Origin: Flavobacterium sp. CF136
Lineage (GTDB): Bacteria > Bacteroidota > Bacteroidia > Flavobacteriales > Flavobacteriaceae
NCBI RefSeq assembly: GCF_000282055.1
Contig: NZ_AKJZ01000058.1
Span: 1 to 64,000, forward strand
Direction of reading: 5' to 3'
Length of the DNA stretch: 64,000 bases
The translations under genes and the position numbers were made by a program. The notes beneath the pieces were generated by a model. The model searched no databases and was not told the origin of the DNA. It saw only the letters and a list, made by a program, of their open reading frames with translations. Within the stretch, counting starts at the first letter, position 1. The number at the start of each line of letters is the position of its first letter. Shown piece by piece: positions 37,281-44,553 of the stretch.

Positions 37281-38378
37281 TTACTTCACGAAGATTTCCT
37301 TCAATTGACCAATGACGTTTCCGCCTCCTGAAATTGTAATTTCACCAATTTTATCGGCAATTTTTTCTACGTATTCCATCTCTTTCAATTTCCACAACAT
37401 TTCGTTTTCTTCCATCAGCTTGGCTGTGTTCAATAAACTTCTGGTTGCAGCGGTTTCTTCTCTTCTCATGATGCTGTTGGCCTGTGCTTTTTTCTCGGCA
37501 ACCAAAACCTGATTCATGATTTCTTTCATATCACCCGGCAAGATAACGTCTCTAATTCCGGCATCAGAAACAATCAATCCCAACTCGTTGATTTTGGTTT
37601 TTACTTCAGCTAAAATCGCTTCGGCAATCGTGTCTTTTTTAGACAATAGTTCATCCAAAGTCAATCCACCCACAAAAGCTCTTAAAGCCAATTGCATCGC
37701 AACATACAATTGTTTCTCAAAGTCTTTGTTATCTACTAAAGCTTTCATAATATCAACAACCTGGTATCTCACAAAGAAATTGATTCTCAATCCTGCTTTA
37801 TCTTTCGTTAACAATTCCTGACCTGAAATTTCTACTTGCTGTTGTCTTGCATCAACCGTTTTGACTTCGATCGTAATGGCGTTATTCCAAAAGTAATGTG
37901 TTCCGGCTTTTAACTCTTTCACAAAAGTTCCGTTTACAAACAACAATGCTTTGTCGTTGCTGGAAACAATGTATTTTCTTGTAAATAATCTCAATTGTGG
38001 ATTCTCTAATAAATTCACTGAAATTTTTTCTGTGATTTCAATTTTAGAAATATCTGCTTTTATGAATTCATTATTTACAATTCCTTTCCAAAATGTATAT
38101 CTGCCTGCAGCTAAAACACGTTTAAAGTTTCCGTTTTCGAATTGCAAAACAATTTCATTATCGCCAACGGCAACAATATCCAACATAGAAGCCAGCACTT
38201 CATTCTGCAACAAAATATTTAATTCAAATGGTGCCTGAAATGATGCATTCATATCATAAATCATTACATTTTTGTTTCCAAAAATCCACTGCAATCCTTC
38301 TTCCAATACGGTAACTAACTTCTTGTTTTCGAATACCAAACCTACTTGGTAAGCCTCAATTTTAATTCTCTTAATCAT
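37281..38378 (-). CDS. Slipin/SPFH (band-7) family protein
   Basis: 365 residues. The SPFH core is clear: LLTKDKAGLRINFFVRYQVVDIMKALVD, QLALRAFVGGLTLDELLSKKDTIAEAILAEVKTKINELGLIVSDAGIRDVILPGDMKEIMNQVLVAEKKAQANSI. A 120-residue N-terminal part (FENKKLVTVLEEGLQWIFGNKN...) has no obvious transmembrane segment, unlike typical stomatin-type slipins, so it is the longer soluble-like slipin class. Slipins of this class are often found beside RNA-repair genes. Here it sits in one unit with tRNA fragments and an ATP-grasp gene. It lies 771 nt downstream of its predicted promoter. Confidence 0.93.
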   Translation of the reverse strand: MIKRIKIEAYQVGLVFENKKLVTVLEEGLQWIFGNKNVMIYDMNASFQAPFELNILLQNEVLASMLDIVAVGDNEIVLQFENGNFKRVLAAGRYTFWKGIVNNEFIKADISKIEITEKISVNLLENPQLRLFTRKYIVSSNDKALLFVNGTFVKELKAGTHYFWNNAITIEVKTVDARQQQVEISGQELLTKDKAGLRINFFVRYQVVDIMKALVDNKDFEKQLYVAMQLALRAFVGGLTLDELLSKKDTIAEAILAEVKTKINELGLIVSDAGIRDVILPGDMKEIMNQVLVAEKKAQANSIMRREETAATRSLLNTAKLMEENEMLWKLKEMEYVEKIADKIGEITISGGGNVIGQLKEIFVK

Positions 38379-38868
38379 AATTTTTTTGTTTCAGGTTTTC
38401 TTCTTTGTTGAGGTTTCAAGTTATGAAACCGATAAAAACCTATATTCTTTATTCTATTCTCTTAAATCTATTTTCTTGTTTTCTATTTCTAAAGTCCAAA
38501 CGTTACACTTCTAAGATTTGACTTATAACTTTCTTTATAAAAAACCTCCTTGTCTTTCTCCTCTGAGAAAAACGGACGAATAGTATGTGGTTTGCTTACA
38601 CAATTTGTTTTCTAGTTTTATTTTGAAAAAGTGATTCTAAATTCTAAAAAAATCACCAAAACAATCAAACCGAAAAGAAAAAAGAGTATTTCAAAATACA
38701 TTTCTATTTGCACTGGTTTTATCATGAGTGTGAAATTTTGGATCCCCAAATCCTGGTTTCACTGACAAAGACAAATCAGTTTTTTCATGAGCATCTTTAA
38801 AGAGTGATGCGCTCTGAAATACAGATTTTCAGTCTGTTGACTTACCGTTCGTCCAACCAACCCTTTAG
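38379..38868 (-). ncRNA. 3' half of the long 5' leader in front of slipin, with an anticodon-arm-like hairpin
   Basis: This stretch has no gene. It holds a perfect 5-bp stem-loop at 38821-38837, read on the minus strand as ACAGACTGAAAATCTGT, whose seven-base loop has the shape of a tRNA anticodon loop (anticodon GAA, Phe type). A D-arm-like GACGAACGGTAAGTC lies just 5' of it. Both are on the sense strand of the slipin transcript. The rest is AT-rich and shows no clear structure. Confidence 0.45.
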
Positions 38869-38930
38869 GATTGGTGCAGGATTCGAACCTGCAAATTTTC
38901 TATTGCTCTAACCAGACTGAGCTATCACAT
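38869..38930 (-). ncRNA. tRNA-like fragment lacking the anticodon arm
   Basis: On the minus strand a canonical D-arm GCTCAGTCTGGTTAGAGC (38905-38922) and a canonical T-arm GCAGGTTCGAATCCTGC (38876-38892) are present with perfect stems. Between them there are only 12 nt instead of the usual 23, so the anticodon arm is missing. The putative acceptor strands are not complementary. It lies inside the predicted leader of the slipin transcript. Confidence 0.75.
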
Positions 38931-38979
38931 TGCTGCGAATGGGAATCGAACCCATGACCCATAGAGTGGTGCGATAGTT
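38931..38979 (-). ncRNA. tRNA 3'-half-like fragment
   Basis: On the minus strand ATGGGTTCGATTCCCAT (38939-38955) is a perfect T-arm, followed by TCGCAGC plus A as an acceptor 3' strand and discriminator. No matching 5' acceptor strand or D-arm is visible upstream. It abuts the next fragment directly, giving two tRNA-like pieces in tandem. Confidence 0.7.
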
Positions 38980-39158
38980 TTTTGGAAAACTTTCAAAACC
39001 TCCAAATCAAGCTGCATAGAAAAACATAATTCGCTTTCGCGGAAAGTTCCCTACAATGGTGCTATACAGAAACACGCAACCGGACTTGTTTGATATTTTA
39101 AATTCAAAGTTTCCTTTGATGTATTTTATTTTTAAAGAACTCTTTTTTATTTCCTGAA

Positions 39159-39197
39159 CAAATATTCAAATTACACTACGCAATGATTCCGCGCAGC
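39159..39197 (-). promoter_or_regulatory. Slipin/tRNA-fragment promoter with operator shared with hen1
   Basis: A -7-like box AATATTTG (minus strand, 39159-39166) is preceded at 8 bp by a 23-bp element: ACTACGCAA (39175-39183), spacer TGATT, CCGCGCAGC (39189-39197), written on the plus strand. It is 18/23 identical to the palindrome in the hen1 promoter (60038-60060), with the same 8-bp distance to the -7 box. Predicted transcription starts near 39152 and reads through the tRNA fragments into slipin. Confidence 0.7.
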
Positions 39198-39205
39198 GCA
39201 ATGAT

Positions 39206-40018
39206 TTAATTTACCCATTCAATTACAGTCGACAAATAAGCTTGTCTAATCTCATCAAATCGTGTTATATTAGGAATATGATTTACTTCTAATAAATATT
39301 TCGTTCCATCTTTTGCAACGATGTAGTCATTTCCAATCATATCCATATTTAAAGCATTTTTAATATGCAAAGTATCAGCAAGTAATTCAGAATCGACATC
39401 CATAAAACCAGCATCATCAGGATGAATAGATTTTAACCATGAATCACCTTCTAATTTAATTTGCCAATAGACATCACCAATCATCATGATACGAACTGCT
39501 TCACCTTCAAAATAAGGTTCAATTGTCGCTGTAAATTCACTTTCCCATTCTCCGATAAAACGATGTTTGTTTTCACCGCAATGCCAATTCCCCCATTTTG
39601 CAACACTATCTTCGTTAACGTTAACAGAAGAACCTCCACTTATAAATCCACGAGGAGCACTGAATCTTGAAAGAGACAAAGCTTTTACCAAACACGGAAT
39701 TTTAAATCTGCAATCGAGCATAGCTGCAGCGTTAGGATAACAAGCACCTCGCCAGATTGCTAAACCTGAAATAAAATCAAAATCATTGTCATATATCCCG
39801 TAGTAAACTACTTTATCTACTGGTAGCATTCCAATTCCATTAGCTTTTTCCATATAAAGAACTTCATCTTTAACAACAATTTTTGGAATAGATTGATGCC
39901 AGATAATATGTCCAGAATAATTTGCTTTTATAATGTCATATTCTTCCTGTTCAATACCAACTAGTGCTATTCTATTGTAATCTTGTTTCATAATCATTGT
40001 TTTTAAATTAGACTTCAT
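39206..40018 (-). CDS. ATP-grasp domain protein, unknown substrate
   Basis: 270 residues from the ATG at 40018; internal ATGs at 39997 and 39991 are also possible, so the first 9 residues are uncertain. The C-terminal half has ATP-grasp features: EPYFEGEAVRIMMIGDVYWQIKL and DYIVAKDGTKYLLEVNHIPNITRF, with the Glu and Asn of EVN as metal ligands, as in RimK-type ligases. The N-terminus (ALVGIEQEEYDIIK) looks like a pre-ATP-grasp domain. The gene is sandwiched between the tRNA array (38 bp upstream) and the slipin promoter. A ligase acting on tRNA-linked or peptide substrates is conceivable, but nothing in the sequence shows it. Confidence 0.85.
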   Translation of the reverse strand: MKSNLKTMIMKQDYNRIALVGIEQEEYDIIKANYSGHIIWHQSIPKIVVKDEVLYMEKANGIGMLPVDKVVYYGIYDNDFDFISGLAIWRGACYPNAAAMLDCRFKIPCLVKALSLSRFSAPRGFISGGSSVNVNEDSVAKWGNWHCGENKHRFIGEWESEFTATIEPYFEGEAVRIMMIGDVYWQIKLEGDSWLKSIHPDDAGFMDVDSELLADTLHIKNALNMDMIGNDYIVAKDGTKYLLEVNHIPNITRFDEIRQAYLSTVIEWVN

Positions 40019-40056
40019 TTATGGAATCGATTCAATCGGAACTAACTCCTTGTTTG

Positions 40057-40130
40057 TACAGGAAGAGAGACTCGAACTCTCAAAATACTGATCCTAAGTC
40101 AGCCGCGTCTGCCAATTCCGCCATTCCTGC
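40057..40130 (-). tRNA. tRNA-Leu (UAG) with short variable loop
   Basis: 74 nt. Acceptor GCAGGAA / TTCCTGT (one G-U), class II style D-arm GCG / CGC, anticodon stem GCTGA / TCAGT with loop CTTAGGA (anticodon TAG), T-arm GAGAG TTCGAGT CTCTC and discriminator A. A normal tRNA-Leu has a variable arm of more than 10 nt. Here only ATTTT is present, so the class II identity arm is lost. No CCA is encoded. Confidence 0.7.
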
Positions 40131-40165
40131 ATTTAATTCATCCTCAGGATTAAACCTGAAATTTG

Positions 40166-40230
40166 TGGAAATAGTAGGATTCGAACCTACTCAGTCAAAA
40201 GACAACGGTTTTTAGCTCTTCATTTTATTG
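40166..40230 (-). ncRNA. Degenerate tRNA-like element
   Basis: A perfect T-arm GTAGGTTCGAATCCTAC on the minus strand (40174-40190) is followed by TATTTCC and A as the acceptor 3' strand. Upstream, GAGCTAAAAACCGTTGTC and TTTTGACTGA do not form a proper anticodon or D-arm. A second T-arm-like hairpin TCAGGTTTAATCCTGA lies at 40143-40158. These are remnants inside the array. Confidence 0.6.
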
Positions 40231-40308
40231 TTTTTTTGGTTTCGCTGAATGAAAAAATTCCATTTCAGACCGCCCTAACTCTCCAAGCTTTAGCGTATTT
40301 CCATTTTG

Positions 40309-40380
40309 TCTGGGAAGCAGGGTTCGAACCTGCGACCTCCCGCGTCCAAGGCGGGTAAACAACCACCGTTATCTTCCCAG
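40309..40380 (-). tRNA. tRNA-Pro (UGG), atypical D-arm
   Basis: 72 nt. Acceptor CTGGGAA / TTCCCAG (7 bp) and discriminator A; anticodon stem CCCGC / GCGGG with loop CTTGGAC (anticodon TGG); T-arm GCAGG TTCGAAC CCTGC. The D region GATAACGGTGGTTGTTTA has only about three pairs and lacks the usual TAGCTCAG box, so the D-arm is weak. It lies 4 bp from tRNA-His. Confidence 0.75.
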
Positions 40381-40385
40381 TTTTG

Positions 40386-40457
40386 GGTGTTTTCGGGAAT
40401 CGAACCCTGTTCTTCGGATTCACAGCCCGAGGTTTTACCAAATAAACTAAAAACACC
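40386..40457 (-). tRNA. tRNA-His (GUG), defective T-stem
   Basis: 72 nt. G-1 precedes acceptor GTGTTTT / AAAACAC, with C73 opposite G-1 as in tRNA-His. D-stem GTTT / AAAC with a GG-containing loop; anticodon stem TCGGG / TCCGA with loop CTGTGAA (anticodon GTG). The T-arm CAGGG TTCGATT CCCGA has only three Watson-Crick pairs, so the T-stem is partly broken. Confidence 0.65.
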
Positions 40458-40462
40458 ATTTG

Positions 40463-40535
40463 CGGCTCATACGGGAGTCGAACCCGTTTCTCCCGAGAGA
40501 CAGTCGGGAAGGTTAGCCAGTAACCCCAATGAGCC
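40463..40535 (-). tRNA. tRNA-Asp (GUC), atypical D-loop
   Basis: 73 nt. Acceptor GGCTCAT / ATGAGCC and discriminator G; D-stem GGGT / ACCT (one G-U) with loop TACTGGCTA (no A14); anticodon stem CCCGA / TCGGG with loop CTGTCTC (anticodon GTC); T-arm ACGGG TTCGACT CCCGT. Confidence 0.77.
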
Positions 40536-40557
40536 AGTTCCTTCTAGAGAACACTTG

Positions 40558-40631
40558 CAATCCCAGAAGGATTCGAACCTTCAACCTTCAGTTTAGAAAA
40601 CTGACGCTCTATCCAATTGAGCTATAGAATT
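40558..40631 (-). tRNA. tRNA-Arg (UCU)
   Basis: 74 nt and the most canonical member of the array. Acceptor AATTCTA / TGGGATT (two G-U pairs, A1-U72 start), D-arm GCTC AATTGGATA GAGC, anticodon stem TCAGT / ACTGA with loop TTTCTAA (anticodon TCT), T-arm GAAGG TTCGAAT CCTTC, discriminator G. It is the first gene of the five-tRNA array. Confidence 0.85.
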
Positions 40632-40644
40632 TTATTTTTGGGCA

Positions 40645-40674
40645 TAAAAAAAGCACCCGATTAAAAGGTGCTTT
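40645..40674 (-). terminator. Minus-strand terminator upstream of the tRNA array
   Basis: Stem AAAGCACC / GGTGCTTT with a nine-base loop; on the minus strand it is followed by seven T. It ends a transcript arriving from higher coordinates (the small frame at 40700) just before the tRNA array. Confidence 0.75.
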
Positions 40675-40699
40675 CTAAATTCAATACGATATCACTATC

Positions 40700-40795
40700 C
40701 TATTGCCTGTATTGATGCACCTGTATTGTTAAACGTCCAAGATCAAAACCCGGGTTTAGCAGTTGTGTGTTGTATATGTGGTTATGTAAAGCCAT
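40700..40795 (-). CDS. Possible small protein (31 residues)
   Basis: An ATG at 40795 opens a 31-codon frame (MALHNHIYNTQLLNPGFDLG and RLTIQVHQYRQ). A TAnnTTTG box (TATCTTTG, minus strand, 40861-40868) lies about 66 nt upstream and a terminator follows. A longer in-frame start exists at 40924 but adds an AT-rich stretch. Composition is protein-like, but no family is recognised. Weak evidence. The rest of the gap 40632-41421 holds the terminators, the 41-residue frame and a dispersed repeat. Confidence 0.3.
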   Translation of the reverse strand: MALHNHIYNTQLLNPGFDLGRLTIQVHQYRQ

Positions 40796-41105
40796 TTTAT
40801 CTATTATATTATATTTTGAAATTATTGTTGTTTGAATTTCTGTTTTCAGATTTTCTTCGGCAAAGATAAAGTCGAAAAAATCAATTATCCAAATCATTTT
40901 TAAAATTATTTTATTGATTATCAAATAGTTATACTTAAAATTAAAACAAAGAAAACCCTGTCCGCATACTGGTGCAGATCTATTTTTGTATCAAATGACT
41001 GTCTCTCATCAGATTACTTTTCAAGGTTATATTTCAATATTAGGTTTAGTCATTAAACATTTGATCAATTATTTTTAGTTAAAGGTTATTTTTCTATCAT
41101 TTTAT

Positions 41106-41132
41106 GTCACACTGAGCGAAGTCGAAGTGCCT
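41106..41132. repeat. Dispersed repeat (TGTCACACTGAGCGAAGTCG type)
   Basis: Intergenic copy of the element found inside purL at 4574-4599 and 6586-6614. It lies directly upstream of a terminator hairpin. Confidence 0.7.
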
Positions 41133-41138
41133 TAAAAC

Positions 41139-41171
41139 AAAAAAAGCGTCCTGATATCGGGACGCTTTTCT
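41139..41171. terminator. Bidirectional terminator
   Basis: Stem AAAAGCGTCC / GGGACGCTTTT with a six-base loop and A/T flanks on both sides. On the minus strand it ends the 41-residue frame. Confidence 0.8.
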
Positions 41172-41192
41172 ATATTTATGTTGAATTTGAAA

Positions 41193-41318
41193 CTACAATT
41201 TACACTTCAATTCTATAAAACACATATCACATCCATAATCATTAGCCGGAAGATATCCTGCTAAACGATCACTATTTTGTCTTACTGATAGGTTGATATG
41301 TATGTTTTTTGTTTTCAT
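41193..41318 (-). CDS. Possible small Cys-containing protein (41 residues)
   Basis: Frame from ATG at 41318 to TAG at 41193 (MKTKNIHINLSVRQNSDRLA, then GYLPANDYGCDMCFIELKCKL). A TAnnTTTG box (TACATTTG, minus strand, 41327-41334), with a TTG 23 bp further upstream, predicts a start only a few bases before the ATG. A strong terminator follows 22 bp after the stop. Own promoter and terminator support a real short transcript. Three Cys are clustered at the C-terminus. It lies next to the tyrosinase operon but points the same way and ends before the array. No family is recognised. Confidence 0.42.
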   Translation of the reverse strand: MKTKNIHINLSVRQNSDRLAGYLPANDYGCDMCFIELKCKL

Positions 41319-41421
41319 TTCGGGAACAAATGTAATTGTTTTATGCAAATATTTTATCAATTTGGCTTAAAATTGTAGGATCTTGTATTTCCTTTGCAAA
41401 TAATATTTTTTAATTTCTGTA

Positions 41422-42891
41422 TTAATTTACTTTTGCTACACTAATTTTTTCCAACGTCACTTTAGCATCTCCAACTCCGGTCTTTTTTATAATAATTTCG
41501 AAATCATTAGCTGAATTCGATAAATCATCCGAAATATAATAAGAGAAATTAAGTTTTATTCCATCTTCTCCTACTGCATGATTTTCTTCCATTCCGTGAT
41601 CATGAGCAACTCCAAAGAAAGTCATCACTCCAACATATTGATCTTCTTTTCCGGGATAATGAAGATAAACCGTATAATAGTCTTGTGGCTCTTTATAAAC
41701 TACTACATCTAAATTTAGTATTATTTTAGAATTTGCTTCGGCTTTAAAAACTTTATTTGTGCTCTTTGCTAATTTACTGGTTACTTTATGAGTAAAAGCT
41801 GTTTCTCCAAGCGTTTTTCCCACCTTTTGTTCCCAAATAATTTTCTCTTTTTCCTGAAATGGGATTCCACTTTTTAGTTTCGATTCATTAGAGGCCACTA
41901 AAACCGGAGATTTAGGTTCATAAAGCAAATTATCATATTTATAATCTAAATTGAAAACTATATTATACACTTCCTCCATCGTATAAGTAACATGGTCTCC
42001 ATTTGGAGCTATAAACTCATATGGCCAGGGATTAGCTTTCAACTGCTCTAATGTAGGACGTTGGCCATAAGCTGAAACATCCCAGGATTCCCAAATACGA
42101 TCAACCATACTGTGATGTAGCCAAAAAATAGGGTCAAATCCTGCAGAAGGAACATTTGCCATTAATCCGGACATATTTGTCTGATATATTTGGTTATAAT
42201 AGGTTTCTTTTGGACTTGCGTAACCTCCACCTATAAGATTGTGCATATAACCATGAGGTGAGCCTTCCAGTTTTTTACTAAATCCATAGTCTCCTGCAAA
42301 TGAAGGATTTGTTTTTAATTCATTAAGGGCTAATTGAATTGCCTGAACCTGATCTGCAAGAATTGGTTTTCCATCATTAAGAATACTATATCTGGCTGCT
42401 TCATACAAAGAACCTGTTTTATTTCTTGTTTGCTCTGCCATAATATTATCAGTAACCTCTACACTTCCATAATTCCAATAGGGTAAAGCAAAATCTTTCT
42501 TTCCTGATAATTCCCTAACAATTTTTTCTAAATACCATGTATACAATCTATGCCATAGCAGAAAATTCAAAGAAGCATTTTGTGTACCATTGTGTGTACA
42601 ATCACTCCAGGCCCATAACTTATCATTAATTGTTTGATATTGTGGACAAAGTACATTTTTCCCATTAATTACTTTTGGAATATTATGTATTGCTCCCTGA
42701 TAATACCACGCAAGACCTTTCTCACAGCCCATTTCCCGCATTTTTTTGAAGGCTGTATTCATTGCCTCAAGATCAGCCTGCGCTTCGGGCGTATTAGCAT
42801 TCCGACGAATATACTTCGTCACAGTTTTATCCTGACCATAGAATAATCCTGAAATCAAAATAATAAAGAATAAAATAGTAATTTTTTTCAT
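41422..42891 (-). CDS. Secreted tyrosinase-family copper oxidase
   Basis: 489 residues. The signal peptide is MKKITILFFIILISGLFYGQ. Type 3 copper ligands are visible: CuA histidines in AIHNIP (His69), CTHNG (His100) and LLWHRLYTW (His114); CuB in SPHGYMHNLIGGG (His213, His217) and FDPIFWLHHSMVDRIWESW (His259/260). The C-terminal 200 residues (VVYKEPQDYYTVYLHYPGKED) form a beta-rich domain that may shield the active site or act in maturation. Such enzymes hydroxylate phenols or oxidise diphenols, leading to melanin-like products. It is the last of three genes in an operon. Confidence 0.93.
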   Translation of the reverse strand: MKKITILFFIILISGLFYGQDKTVTKYIRRNANTPEAQADLEAMNTAFKKMREMGCEKGLAWYYQGAIHNIPKVINGKNVLCPQYQTINDKLWAWSDCTHNGTQNASLNFLLWHRLYTWYLEKIVRELSGKKDFALPYWNYGSVEVTDNIMAEQTRNKTGSLYEAARYSILNDGKPILADQVQAIQLALNELKTNPSFAGDYGFSKKLEGSPHGYMHNLIGGGYASPKETYYNQIYQTNMSGLMANVPSAGFDPIFWLHHSMVDRIWESWDVSAYGQRPTLEQLKANPWPYEFIAPNGDHVTYTMEEVYNIVFNLDYKYDNLLYEPKSPVLVASNESKLKSGIPFQEKEKIIWEQKVGKTLGETAFTHKVTSKLAKSTNKVFKAEANSKIILNLDVVVYKEPQDYYTVYLHYPGKEDQYVGVMTFFGVAHDHGMEENHAVGEDGIKLNFSYYISDDLSNSANDFEIIIKKTGVGDAKVTLEKISVAKVN

Positions 42892-42931
42892 TTTGTTTGT
42901 TTTTGAGTGAATATTGAATTATTTATTTCCA

Positions 42932-43360
42932 TTAAAGCACTTCGACTTCAAAGGTTAAAATTTTAGCATAATCCGGATTTGCTTTGTCATAGATTTTAAA
43001 TTTCACAATTCCGTTACCAGATTTGTTAACAGGGATTACATGAATGGCAATAAATCCCTGTTGGTCTGCATTTAGTTTATTAAAAGCTGAACCTTTTGGA
43101 ATTCCTATCTGGCAGGCTCCATGCTGACACATAGAACAATCCCATTCTTTAGGAAATGTATTCGATACTGTTTCCCAAACAAGATATATGGGTTTATTAG
43201 AGATATTTTCGACTTTAATTTTAGAAATATCCAGCCGTTTATTTTTTAATAACTTTTCTTTATTTATTGGATTACCAACTACAGAAAAAGTAGGTTTATT
43301 TTGTGCAAATGAGCAGGAAAAAGAAAAAAGAATGATGAGATAAAAGAATATTTTTTTCAT
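42932..43360 (-). CDS. Secreted protein with CxxCxxxxC motif, tyrosinase-operon member
   Basis: 142 residues with a signal peptide (MKKIFFYLIILFSFSCSFAQ). The mature part is a beta-sandwich-like domain (VENISNKPIYLVWETVSNTFP...IVKFKIYDKANPDYAKILTFEVEVL), similar to DUF1573-type folds. WDCSMCQHGACQIGIPKG holds three Cys and one His, a plausible copper-binding site. Being between the cupredoxin-like gene and the tyrosinase gene, it may deliver copper to the tyrosinase. That role is inferred. Confidence 0.78.
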   Translation of the reverse strand: MKKIFFYLIILFSFSCSFAQNKPTFSVVGNPINKEKLLKNKRLDISKIKVENISNKPIYLVWETVSNTFPKEWDCSMCQHGACQIGIPKGSAFNKLNADQQGFIAIHVIPVNKSGNGIVKFKIYDKANPDYAKILTFEVEVL

Positions 43361-43377
43361 GATTGTTTGTTTAAATT

Positions 43378-44319
43378 TTAATAAAAAACCGGAATATTAG
43401 CCTTGTAACATATCTTTTTTGAAATTGAATCTATAAAATGATAACTAACCTGTTCTTTCTCCCCTACATTTTCTAAAAAAACGAGTAATTCAAGACATTC
43501 GCCCGGATGAAGCTGTACTTTATATCCTTTAGACAATACTATTATATTAGTATCGTTTCCAGAGATTAACTCAAGTTTTATATTAGATGGAAACAGTATT
43601 TCATGAAGGTATAATCCCGAATTAACCAAACGAAGAAGCACAGTTTCTTTTTTGTGCTCCAACAATTGTAAACCCTTATTTTTTATAGCTATTTCACCAT
43701 TAATCAGGAAATAACCAGGTTTATATTCAGGAAGGATTACCGGTCTGTTTGAAACATCATATTCTGTTCCCATAATGTCGTCCTTATGCCATTTGGTGTC
43801 TATTTCATAACTACACCATAGTATTTCATTCAAAGATTTAACAGCTAAAGAATTATTTTCTTTTGGGCGTATAATAATTACTCCAAACATACCTGCCTGA
43901 AGATTGAAAGGATAATTTTCCGGACTATAATAAAGATAGGTTCCTGCTTTTTTAGCCAGAAAAGAATAAAACCCATGTTCCATATGATGAACCGGCTCTT
44001 TTTTCTTCATTACTTCGTTTTCTTTGTTTCGTTGCCCGAATTCAATTTCCTTACAAAACAAAGAGACAGGATTTCCCTGAGAAATATTCCAAAAATCGAT
44101 ACTCACACTATCCCCTTCCTTCACATCTATATCCGATCCCGGTAAAGTAACTTGTCCGGAAAGCGAGTCTGTAAAGCCAAAAGTTCTTATCTCTATATTT
44201 TTTTTGACTGCTAACTTCCCTGTTGTTCTGCCAATAATTAATCTTTCGTTTTGAGAAAACAAAAATGTACTAACGAATAAAAAAGAAAACACCAGTATCA
44301 TTTTATCCCTTTTTTTCAT
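43378..44319 (-). CDS. Secreted cupredoxin/multicopper-oxidase-like protein
   Basis: 313 residues with a signal peptide (MKKRDKMILVFSFLFVSTFLFSQ). Two beta-rich domains resemble cupredoxin folds of multicopper oxidases (VSIDFWNISQGNPVSLFCKEIEF, HHMEHGFYSFLAKKAGTYLYYSPENYPFNLQAGMFGVIIIRP; second domain LLEHKKETVLLRLVNSGLYLHEILFP...). A HHMEH sequence and HEI could bind metal, but the full HCH set of a laccase is not seen, so it may be an inactive or copper-carrier version. It is the first gene of the cassette, with 17-bp spacing to the next gene. Confidence 0.78.
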   Translation of the reverse strand: MKKRDKMILVFSFLFVSTFLFSQNERLIIGRTTGKLAVKKNIEIRTFGFTDSLSGQVTLPGSDIDVKEGDSVSIDFWNISQGNPVSLFCKEIEFGQRNKENEVMKKKEPVHHMEHGFYSFLAKKAGTYLYYSPENYPFNLQAGMFGVIIIRPKENNSLAVKSLNEILWCSYEIDTKWHKDDIMGTEYDVSNRPVILPEYKPGYFLINGEIAIKNKGLQLLEHKKETVLLRLVNSGLYLHEILFPSNIKLELISGNDTNIIVLSKGYKVQLHPGECLELLVFLENVGEKEQVSYHFIDSISKKICYKANIPVFY

Positions 44320-44512
44320 TTTCTAAATTCAAATTAATATTCATTATCAATTGTTTGATAGTAAAATTCAAATTTAGAGCTATTTAGAATTTAAAAGATG
44401 CGTACAAATACCCGTTTTGTAGTAAAAACCCCAAATTAATCTCAAATTAACCTACTATGAATTTATGAGAATGAAAATGACGGTTTATTGAAATTAATTT
44501 TCTTCTTATAAA

Positions 44513-44540
44513 ACAAAATCGCCTTATTGGGCGATTTTGT
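44513..44540. terminator. Hairpin terminator
   Basis: Perfect 11-bp stem ACAAAATCGCC / GGCGATTTTGT with a six-base loop; T- and A-rich flanks allow either strand. It lies beside the RlaP pseudogene. Confidence 0.75.
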
Positions 44541-44553
44541 TGTCTTTCTATTG

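Noticed and set aside
40265..40459. A 64-codon minus-strand frame across the tRNA array
   Set aside because: It runs through the tRNA-Pro and tRNA-His genes, whose stems explain the sequence. It is a shadow.
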